Of a DNA stretch of 64,000 nt, positions 24,288-32,400 are shown piece after piece. How positions within the stretch are numbered: position 1 is the stretch's first letter; every line of letters starts with the position of its first letter. Below the pieces are notes generated by a model. The model was not told the origin of the DNA. It did not search any database and was given only the letters and a program-made list of their open reading frames with translations. The stretch spans positions 51,155 to 115,154 of the forward strand of contig NZ_JAHDTH010000002.1 of NCBI RefSeq assembly GCF_018531445.1, written 5' to 3'. A program made the position numbers and the translations under genes. The stretch comes from Pseudonocardia lacus. Lineage in GTDB: Bacteria; Actinomycetota; Actinomycetes; Mycobacteriales; Pseudonocardiaceae.

Positions 24288-26539
24288 GCCACTCGCTCGC
24301 TGTCCAGCGCCGTGACGACCCGGTGGCCGATCCGCCAGTGGCCGTTGTGACGGCGCACAGTGTCCACGTGGTTCACGCTGTTGAGCGTGCCGTCCGCCAT
24401 GATCATCAAGCCCTTGGAGCGCGCCGTCGCCTCGTCCGGGCCCACCGCGGAGATGACGACGTTCGTCACGTGGTGCGCCCGTGGGGCCGCGGCACCCAGC
24501 CTGCGGAACGCGGCCCGCAGGACATCGATGCCCTCGAAGGTCCCCAGCCCGGCATCGGTGAGGTCGTAGACGACGTCCGGGGTGAAGATCTCGCCCAGGC
24601 GGTCCAGTTGCGCCCCGTCGAAGATGTGCCCGTGCAAGGACAGGATCTCGGCGATCTGCAAGCGGTCGTCGGTGCTCAATTCCTCGGTGCTCAGCATGGA
24701 AGTCATCCGTTCTCGTAGGCTGTTCGTGGTGAGTCGGAGGTCGCGCTCCACGTCCGTGGCGGCCCAGTCCTCGATCACGGCGAGGTAGCCGATCGGCCCG
24801 CGCCCGTACTGCCCGCCGTTGACCGACGGCCGGGCGCTTTCGCGCTTTCCTTCGTTGTTGTAGTAGCTCGGCGTGCATTCCGACTCGTAGCGCGAGCGGT
24901 CGACGTGCACGCGAGCCATCTCGTCGGCCCAGCGCCGCTCGGCCTCCGGCGTGACCTCGGCGGCGGTGACGCCGGCCCGCCGGAAGCGCGCGATCAGGGC
25001 CGCGACGTGCCGCGCCTGGTGGGACGCCACATGCGGAAGGTTGATCGAGATCGCCGCCTGCTCGACGCCGCCGACGAGGAACAGGTTCGGGAACTGGCTG
25101 GTCATCATGCCGTGCAGGCTGCGCATGCCGTCGCGCCAGTGGTCGGCCAGCGACACGCCGTCCCGACCGATCAGGTCGTAGCCACCCGCCTCGTAGGTGG
25201 GCGCCATCGCGTCGAAACCGGTGCCGTAGATGATCAGATCGACGCCGTGCTCCACCCCGTCGACGACGATCGCGTGCTCGGTGACGTGGTCGACGCCGCG
25301 ACCGTCGGTGTCGACCAGCGTGACGTTGTCCCCGTTGAACGCGGGGTAGTAGTCGTCGCTGAAGAGCGGGCGCTTGCAGAAGTAGTCGTACCAGGGCTGC
25401 AGAGCCGCTGCCGCGGCCGGATCCTCGACGATGTCGGTGACCCGCTGCCGGATCTCCCGCATCTTCTGGAAGTCGACCGCCTGCATCATGGCGACGTCCG
25501 GCCTTCCGTTCGCCGCCGTCATCGCCGCCGCCATGCGCCGACCCATGTCGGTGGCTTCGTCGGCGACCAGGTCCTCGACGGGCAGGCCCGCCATCATCTG
25601 CACGAAGTTGTCCATGCGCCTGCGCTGCCAACCGGGCTCCTGGTTGCCGAACCATTCCCGGTCGGTCGGCCGGTTGTTGCGGGGATTGACGGTTGAAGGA
25701 GTGCGCTGGAACAGGTACACGTGCCGGGCACTCTCGGCGAGGTGCGGAAGGATCTGGATGCTGCTCGCGCCCGTGCCGATCAGCGCGACCCGCTTGTCAC
25801 CCAGCTTGTCGAGATTTCCCGACCAATCACCACCGGTGACGGTGTAATCCCACCGGCTGGAGTGGAACGACCGCCCCCGGAAGCTCTCGATCCCCGTGAT
25901 GCCCGGCAGCTTGGCCCGGCTCAGCGGACCGGTCCCGATCGTGAGGTACCGGGCGCGGACCACGTCGTCGCGGTCGGTGCGCACCACCCAGCGCGAGAGG
26001 CTCTCGTCCCACGTCACGTCGAGGACCGTCGTGCCGAGCAGGGCCCTGGGGTACAGGTCGAACTTCCGGCCGATCGCCCGGGCGTGCTCCAGCATCTCCG
26101 GACCGCCCGCGTACTTCTCCGTCGGCACCGTGCCGACCTCTTCCAGCAGCGGCATGTAGATGTAGGACTCCATGTCGCAGCGCACGCCCGGGTACCGGTT
26201 CCAGTACCAGACCCCGCCGAAGTCCCCCGCCTGATCCACGATCAGGAAGTCCGTCGTCCCCGTCTTCTGCAGCTGGACCGCCGTCTGCAGCCCGGACCAC
26301 CCGCCACCCAGGACGAGGACGTCCACATCGGTGCTCCGCCGCGCGCGCGGCCGCCCACCCGGACTCGACGCCAGGTACGGGTCGGCCGCGAACGCTGCGA
26401 GCTCCCCGCTGACGTCGAGGTACTGCGCGTTCCCGTCCGCTCGAAGTCTCTTGTCCCGCTCCTCCCGGTACTTCCGGCGCAGCCCGACCGGGTCGAACTC
26501 GCTCGGTGACCTCCGGCCGGCACCCGCGGTGTCCTCCAC
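24284..26539 (-). CDS. Baeyer-Villiger-type flavin monooxygenase fused to SnoaL-like domain
   Basis: 751-aa fusion. Residues about 70-600 are a class B flavoprotein monooxygenase: FAD motif VLVLGGGWSGL, NADP motif VALIGTGASSIQ, and FRGRSFHSSRWD, which fits the Baeyer-Villiger fingerprint FxGxxxHxxxW. A long NIIYGTGFDA-like region (DLIIYGTGFDAMAPTYEAGG) follows. From about residue 615 a complete SnoaL/NTF2 domain begins (ALSTDDRLQIAEILSLHGH-like), running through IFTPDVVYDLTDAG to GHWRIGHRVVTAL. GTG start. It inserts oxygen next to a ketone to give an ester or lactone, which fits the esterase two genes on. Two operator-like repeats lie 23 and 53 bp upstream. Confidence 0.88.
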   Translation of the reverse strand: MEDTAGAGRRSPSEFDPVGLRRKYREERDKRLRADGNAQYLDVSGELAAFAADPYLASSPGGRPRARRSTDVDVLVLGGGWSGLQTAVQLQKTGTTDFLIVDQAGDFGGVWYWNRYPGVRCDMESYIYMPLLEEVGTVPTEKYAGGPEMLEHARAIGRKFDLYPRALLGTTVLDVTWDESLSRWVVRTDRDDVVRARYLTIGTGPLSRAKLPGITGIESFRGRSFHSSRWDYTVTGGDWSGNLDKLGDKRVALIGTGASSIQILPHLAESARHVYLFQRTPSTVNPRNNRPTDREWFGNQEPGWQRRRMDNFVQMMAGLPVEDLVADEATDMGRRMAAAMTAANGRPDVAMMQAVDFQKMREIRQRVTDIVEDPAAAAALQPWYDYFCKRPLFSDDYYPAFNGDNVTLVDTDGRGVDHVTEHAIVVDGVEHGVDLIIYGTGFDAMAPTYEAGGYDLIGRDGVSLADHWRDGMRSLHGMMTSQFPNLFLVGGVEQAAISINLPHVASHQARHVAALIARFRRAGVTAAEVTPEAERRWADEMARVHVDRSRYESECTPSYYNNEGKRESARPSVNGGQYGRGPIGYLAVIEDWAATDVERDLRLTTNSLRERMTSMLSTEELSTDDRLQIAEILSLHGHIFDGAQLDRLGEIFTPDVVYDLTDAGLGTFEGIDVLRAAFRRLGAAAPRAHHVTNVVISAVGPDEATARSKGLMIMADGTLNSVNHVDTVRRHNGHWRIGHRVVTALDSERVA

Positions 26540-26561
26540 GTCGACCTCATCCCCATGCTGT

Positions 26562-26606
26562 TGTCGCGGTGTGACATCACCGTAGCACCGATGTCGCGCC
26601 GTGACA
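26562..26606 (-). promoter_or_regulatory. Tandem TetR operators and promoter of the monooxygenase operon
   Basis: TGTCGCGGTGTGACA (26562-26576) and TGTCGCGCCGTGACA (26592-26606) are imperfect inverted repeats 30 bp apart. Both match the TetR-promoter site at 22441-22453. A -10-like TACGGT (minus strand, 26584-26579) sits between them, so a bound repressor would cover the promoter. Confidence 0.65.
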
Positions 26607-26732
26607 TCAACGATCTGTGGTTGCGGTCACGCAGCACCCCCGGCGCGAGCGGGTCGTGCGGGGTCGCCGGTGGGGACCCCTGCGGGGACGAACGCCTGCC
26701 GCCGTACTGCCCGGGTCAGCGGCCGAGGACCC

Positions 26733-27205
26733 GCGAGATCGCCAGCCTCGCCGTGCGCAACGCGACGCGGAGGCCGACCTGGGTCCCGCCCTCGTCGGGT
26801 GCGACCAGTGACAGCATGCCCCGATCGACTTCGCCGCGGCGGGTACTCCGCTGATCCTCGCGGAGCTCCGGGCACCGTCGCCGGATCCCCGGCAGGTCTT
26901 CGCGATCGGGCTCAACTACCGCGACCACGCCGACGAGTCCGGGCTCGACCACCCCACCTCACCGCCGACGTTCACGAAGTTCGTCGGGAGCTTCGCCGGT
27001 CCCGTCGGCGAGCTGGTGCTGCCGGCCGCGACCGTGGACTGGGAGGCCGAACTGGTGGTCGTGATCGGCCGGCGGGCCGAGCGGGTGACCGCCGCCGAAG
27101 CGTGGTCCCACGTGGCCGGCCTGACCACGGGGCAGGACTACTCGGAGCGGGCCCTGCAGCTCACCGGCCCGGCGCCGCAGTTCTCGCTGGGCAAGTCCTT
27201 TGGCC
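26733..27205 (+). pseudogene. Fumarylacetoacetate hydrolase family, broken
   Basis: Remnant of an FAH-family enzyme (breakdown of acyl-pyruvate-type intermediates). The central part is well preserved: FAIGLNYRDHADESGLDHP, then TFTKFVGSFAGPVGELVLPA and HVAGLTTGQDYSERALQLTG, ending FSLGKSF. The N-terminal part (EIASLAVRN) lies in a different frame, a TGA stop at 26809-26811 interrupts the main frame, and the C-terminal third is missing, replaced by the 63-bp repeat and unrelated DNA. It adjoins the monooxygenase operon on the other strand. Confidence 0.75.
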
Positions 27206-27470
27206 TCACCGTCTCGCCGGCCGGGTTGGTGTTGTGGTCGTACTCGACGGTGCGGGGTGTCGGGATGCCGTTTGCGACCGGGCTCGTAACCGATCTCGAC
27301 CCGGCGGTTCCCGGCCCGATCTCCCCGTTCGGACGGCCACTCCTGCGAGAGTGGTTGTTCACGACGTGAACCGGCACCCTGTCCGGCCGGCCGCTGTCGA
27401 CATGGGGCCGTCGGCGACGACGTTCGTGCGAGACGACGGACCGACCGTCGCTTGAGCCCAGGTGGTCCCG
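27206..27470. other. Intergenic region with no gene
   Basis: 265 bp between the truncated FAH gene and the YCII gene. It holds copy B of the dispersed repeat and no credible ORF. AGGTGG near 27460 is the ribosome binding site of the YCII gene. Confidence 0.5.
27210..27272 (-). repeat. 63-bp dispersed repeat, copy B
   Basis: Differs from copy A (14598-14660) by one base, at 27258. It begins five bases after the point where the FAH homology stops, so the repeat marks the break that truncated that gene. Confidence 0.85.
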
Positions 27471-27863
27471 ATGAAGTACGTGATCCTGATCCACTCCAAC
27501 CCCGTGCCGTGGGGGCACCCGACCGGGGACTTCCTGCCCGAGTTCCAGGCCCTGCCCGACGACGTCCGGGCCCGGCTGGTGCACGACTTCGAGGAGGTCC
27601 TCGGCGAGCTGCAGGCCAACGGCGAGCTGGTCGGCGGCGAGGCGCTCGGCGATCCGGCCGCCGCGACCCTCTACCGCTGGCGCGATGGCGCCCCGCTCGC
27701 CGTCGACGGGCCCTACTCCGAGGCGAAGGAGCACCTGGCCGGGTTCTTCCTGGTCGACGTCGAGAGCCGGGAGCGGGCCGAGCAGATCGTGGCGAAGTTC
27801 GCCGGACCGGGGGAGACCGTGGAGCTGCGTCCGCTGATGTCCTCCGGCGGCCCGGACCAGTGA
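27471..27863 (+). CDS. YCII/DGPF-domain protein
   Basis: 130-aa YCII-related (DGPF) domain protein: MKYVILIHSNPVPWGHPTGD at the start and the domain signature as VDGPYSEAKEHLAGFFLVDV (DGPY in place of DGPF). The ATG at 27471 follows AGGTGG. Its stop overlaps the GTG of the sigma factor gene by 4 bp. Proteins of this type are the standard partners of ECF42-type sigma factors; their biochemical role is not established. Confidence 0.88.
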   Translation: MKYVILIHSNPVPWGHPTGDFLPEFQALPDDVRARLVHDFEEVLGELQANGELVGGEALGDPAAATLYRWRDGAPLAVDGPYSEAKEHLAGFFLVDVESRERAEQIVAKFAGPGETVELRPLMSSGGPDQ

Positions 27864-29089
27864 ACGCGCTGGCCGACGTGTGGCGCCGGGAGGCGCCGCA
27901 CGTCATGGCCGCGCTCCTGCGCCACCACGGCGACCTCGGTGACTGCGAGGACGCCGCGCTGGAGGCCGCGGAGGCCGCGACGCGGCAGTGGCCGGTCGAC
28001 GGAGTCCCCGCAGACCCGCGGGCGTGGCTGGTCCGAGTGGCGTCCCGGCGGCTCGTCGACCGCTTCCGCGCCGATCGGGCCCGCACCCGCCGCGAGGCGT
28101 CCGACGCGCGGCGGGCCGTGGACACGCCGGTCACCGGCGACGTCCCGGCCGGGGACGACACGCTCCAGCTGCTGGTCCTGTGCTGCCACCCCGCACTGAG
28201 CCGCCCGTCACAGGTCGCGCTGTCGCTGCGCGCCGTGGCCGGGTTGACGGTGGCGCAGATCGCGGCGGCCTACCTGGTACCGCCGCGCACCATGACCCAG
28301 CGCCTCACCCGGGCCCGCTCCCAGCTGCGCCGGGCCGGAGCCCGGTTCGCCCTGCCCTCGGAGGAGGAGCTGCCGGAGCGGGTCGCCGCGGTGCTCGACG
28401 TCTGCCACCTCGTGTTCACCGAGGGCTACACCCGCGCCTCCGGCCCGGAACTGGTCGACGTGGCGCTGGCCGAGGAGGCGATCCGGCTCACCCGCGAGGT
28501 GCACCGCGCGCTGCCCGACCACGACGAGGTGGCCGGAGCGCTGGCACTGATGCTGCTCACGCACGCCCGCTCCGCCGCGCGCACCGACCCGCACGGCGAC
28601 CTGGTGCCGCTGGCCGAGCAGGACCGCGGTCGGTGGCGGCGAGAGCTGATCGACGAGGGCGTCGCCCTGCTGGAGTCGACGCTGCCGCACGGCCACGTGG
28701 GCCGCTACCAGCTGCAGGCCGCCATCGCCGCCGTGCACGCGGAGGCGGCGACGTACGAGGACACCGACTGGCGCCAGATCACGATCCTCTACGGAATGCT
28801 GCACCGGGTCGCGCCCGGCCCGGCCGTCACGCTCAACCACGCGGTGGCCGCCGCGATGGTGCACGGGCCGACCACCGGCCTGGCGATGCTCGACCCGCTC
28901 GCGGCCGACCCGGCGATGCGGCGCCACCACCGCCTCTACGCCGTCCGCGCGCACCTGCACGAGTCCGCCGGCCATCCGGAGGCAGCGACCGAGGACTACC
29001 AGCGGGCCGCGCAGCTCACCGCGAGCCTGCCAGAGCAGCGCTACCTGAACCGCCGGCTCGCCCGCCTCACCGAACCTGGCCGGCCCTGA
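27860..29089 (+). CDS. ECF sigma factor of the DGPF-linked (ECF42) type
   Basis: 409-aa extracytoplasmic-function sigma factor. Region 2 is at residues about 5-75 (WRREAPHVMAALLRHHGDLG), region 4 at about 110-160 (LSLRAVAGLTVAQIAAAYLV, then PPRTMTQRLTRAR). A long C-terminal extension holds the DUF6596 block (PERVAAVLDVCHLVFTEGYT) and TPR-like helices to the end. Such sigma factors have no anti-sigma factor; the C-terminal extension is thought to control activity. Translation is coupled to the YCII gene by a GTGA overlap. Confidence 0.9.
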   Translation: MNALADVWRREAPHVMAALLRHHGDLGDCEDAALEAAEAATRQWPVDGVPADPRAWLVRVASRRLVDRFRADRARTRREASDARRAVDTPVTGDVPAGDDTLQLLVLCCHPALSRPSQVALSLRAVAGLTVAQIAAAYLVPPRTMTQRLTRARSQLRRAGARFALPSEEELPERVAAVLDVCHLVFTEGYTRASGPELVDVALAEEAIRLTREVHRALPDHDEVAGALALMLLTHARSAARTDPHGDLVPLAEQDRGRWRRELIDEGVALLESTLPHGHVGRYQLQAAIAAVHAEAATYEDTDWRQITILYGMLHRVAPGPAVTLNHAVAAAMVHGPTTGLAMLDPLAADPAMRRHHRLYAVRAHLHESAGHPEAATEDYQRAAQLTASLPEQRYLNRRLARLTEPGRP

Positions 29090-29149
29090 CGCTGCCCGAG
29101 CCCGACCACTCCTACGACCGGTTCCCCGGGGCGAGCCAGGCCCCGGGCG

Positions 29150-29400
29150 ACCCGCTCGCCACGCTGCGCGGGCTCGCCCCGCAGGGTGCGCGAGCAGGGC
29201 ATCCGGCAGGTTACGGGCGAGGTGCTGGTGGACACCTCGCTGGTCCAGGAGGGGCAGGAGGACATCGCATCCGGCGCGCAGCCCGACATCGGTTCGGGCG
29301 CCTGGAGCGCGGCCGATCCCCGCCCCCTGCTCCCCTGTGCGCGGATCGTCAACGACCGTGCGTCCGCTGGGAATGCCGCGCGACCGATCGGCGCCGAGAC
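29150..29400 (+). pseudogene. D-alanyl-D-alanine carboxypeptidase (PBP4 family) N-terminal remnant
   Basis: The reading VREQGIRQVTGEVLVDTSLV followed by GQEDIASGA and ARIVNDR resembles the N-terminal/domain-II part of PBP4 (DacB) enzymes, where E. coli has NQIDGNVLIDTSIF. A piece before it (DPLATLRGLAP) is in another frame. There is no active-site region. It lies between the sigma factor and the FtsK-like gene. A matching C-terminal remnant is at 43.7-44.0 kb. Confidence 0.5.
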
Positions 29401-29407
29401 TGCGCGG

Positions 29408-32400
29408 GTGCGGCTGACCGTCACGGTGATCGACCTGGTTCGGGCCGGCAGGGACGACGTCGTCGTCGACGCGCCGGCGGACGCGACGGTGGAAGCGCTG
29501 GCCGGCCGGCTGGGATCCGGGCCGGTGCCGCCCGTCCTGTACGTGGACGGTCATCCGGTGGATCCGCGGCTGCCACTGGTCCGGACGCCGATCCGGGACG
29601 GCGCCGTGGTGAGCCTGGACGACCCGGCCGGTGCCGCGCCGCCGCACCCGCGCGGCGTCGTCGAGCTGCGGATCACCGGCGGCGGGCAGGCCGGGGTGGT
29701 GCACCCGCTCGGCACCGGGGAGCAGCTCGTCGGCAGTGGTCCGGACGCGACGGTGCGGGTGGCCGACCCGTTCCTCGCCCCCGCGGCGTTCACCCTGTTC
29801 GTCGGGCCCGACGGGCGGTGTGAGCTGGAGGTGGTCCCGGGCGTGCCGGCCCGGCTGGACGGGGAACCGCCGACCGGCCGTGCCCGGTGGCCGCCGGGCG
29901 CCCAGCTGGCGGTGGGCGGGAGCATGTTCGAGGTGGCGACGCCGAGCCGACCGGACGCCGTGCTCGCGGCGGCGCCCGACCGGCCGGAGCTGGACTACAA
30001 CCGGCCGCCCCGGGTCCGCCCGCCGTACCCGCCGGCCCGGTTCCGGCTGCCCCAGCCGCCGAGACCGCACGAGCGCTCGGCGTTGCCCATCGTGACCGCG
30101 CTGGTGCCGCTGGTGGTCGCGGTGGTCGCCGCGGTGGCGTTCCGCAGCCCGGCCTACCTGCTGCTCGGGCTGCTCAGCCCGGTCGGCGTGCTGTTCAACC
30201 ACCAGGTGGAGAAGCGGCGCGGCCGCACCTCGCACCGCCAACGGATCGCCGAGTACCGGGAGCGCCGGGAACGGATCGAAGCCGACGCGCGGCGCGCGTT
30301 CGTGGCCGAACGCCGCTACCGCAGGCGCGCCGCCCCGGACCCGGCGCAGGTGTGGCTGACCGCCGTCGGGCCGCGGGCCCGGCTGTGGGAGCGCCGACGC
30401 GGCGACGACGACTTCCTCACGGTGCGGGTGGGCACCGCCGAGGTGGACTCGGAGGTGGTGCTGGAGGACCCGGAGGCGCCCGAGCACCGGCGGGAGAGCG
30501 CGTGGCGGATGCCGGACGTGCCGGTCACGGTGCCGTTGCGGGAATGCGGCGTGCTCGGCGTGGCCGGTCGGGGCACGCTGCCGACCGCGCTCGGCCGGTG
30601 GATCGTGGCGCAGGTCGCGACCCTGCACAGCTGTCTGGACGTGCGGATCTGGGTGCTCACCGAGTCGCGCGCGCGTCGCGACTGGGAGTGGGTGCGCTGG
30701 CTCCCGCACACCAGGACGCACGACGCGGTCCACATCGGCAACGACGGGGAAACGGTGGCGCAGCGGGTCGCCGAGCTGACCGCGATGCTGGTCGCACGCC
30801 GGCAGGCGGCCGACAACGCGCACGGGTCGCCGTCCGACCAGGCCGACCACCCCGACGTGCTCGTCGTTCTCGACGGCGCGCGCGATCTCCGGGCGTTGCC
30901 CGGCGTGGTGGCGCTGCTGCGGCAGGGGCCGGCGGTCGGCATCGTCGTGGTCTGCCTGGACGCCGATCCGCGCCGGTTGCCCGCGGAGTGCCGGGCCGTG
31001 GTCACCGCGACCGGTGCCGCGCTGCGCGTGCAGCAGCCGCAGGCCGACCCGGTCGACCAGGTGCGGCCCGACCTGGTCGGGGCGCGGTGGTGCGACCGGC
31101 TGGCCCGCGCGCTCGCCGCGCTGCGCGACGTCAGCGACCGCGGCGGGGCGTCCGAGCTGCCCGACCGGGTGCGGCTGCTGGACGTGCTGGACCTCGAACC
31201 GCCGACCGCGGAGGCGGTGACCGCGAGGTGGCTGGCCGGCGGGCGGTCGACCGAGGCCGTGATCGGGGTCGGGGTGGATCGGGCCTACGCCGTCGACCTG
31301 CGCCGGGACGGCCCGCACGGCCTGGTCGCCGGCACCACCGGGTCGGGCAAGTCCGAACTGCTCCAGACGCTCGTCGCCGCGCTCGCGATCGCGAACCGGC
31401 CGGACGAGATGACGTTCGTGCTGGTCGACTACAAGGGCGGGGCGGCGTTCCGGGAGTGCGCCGAGCTCGTCCACACCGTCGGGCTGGTCACCGATCTCGA
31501 CGGGCACCTCACCGAACGCGCGCTGGAGTCGCTGGCCGCCGAGCTGCACCGCAGGGAACGGATCCTGCTACGGGCCGGGACCAAGGACATCGACGACTAC
31601 TGCCGCCTGCGCGACGCCGACGGCGCCACCGGCAGCACGGTCGAGCCGATGCCCCGGCTGCTGATCGTCATCGACGAGTTCGCATCGCTGGTCGGCGAGC
31701 TGCCCGACTTCGTGGCCGGCCTGGTCGACATCGCCCGCCGCGGGCGCTCGCTCGGCGTGCACCTGCTGCTGGCGACGCAGCGCCCCGCCGGGGTCGTCAC
31801 CGCCGACATCCGGGCCAACACGAACCTGCGGATCGCACTGCGGGTGACCGACGAGGCCGAGTCGAACGACGTCGTGGACGCGCCGGACGCGGCGTGGATC
31901 GCGAAGTCGACACCGGGCCGCTGCCTCGTCCGCTCGGGCACGTCCTCGTTGGACACCGTCCAGTCCGCGCGGGTGGGCGGTCGCCGCCTCCCGGCGGGAC
32001 CGGCCGCGGCCCAGCCGCTGCGGATCGTGCCGCGGCCGTGGGAGCAGCTCGGGCGGCCCGTCCCCGACCCGCCGCCGGCGGCGTCCGATGACGGGGCCGG
32101 CACCGACCTCGCCGCGCTGGTCGAGGCAATCCGGGAGGCGGCCGACACGATCGGCGTGCCGCGGCCGGCCGGTCCGTGGTTGCCGCCGCTGCCGGACATC
32201 GTGACCCTCGACGAGCTGCCGGGCACGCCGGAACCCGCACCGGTCCCGTTCGGCCTGACCGACCTGCCCGCGGCCCAGACCCGCGCCGTGCTGGCGCTGG
32301 ACCCGGCCCGCGACGGGCACCTCGCCGTCGCCGGCTCACCGCGCTCGGGGCGCTCCACCGTCCTGCGGACGGTCGCCGGGTCGGTCGCCTCCCGCACCGC

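Noticed and set aside
28208..31549. 1,113-codon minus-strand ORF opposite the sigma factor and FtsK genes
   Set aside because: Antisense shadow; the plus strand encodes clear domains over the whole stretch.
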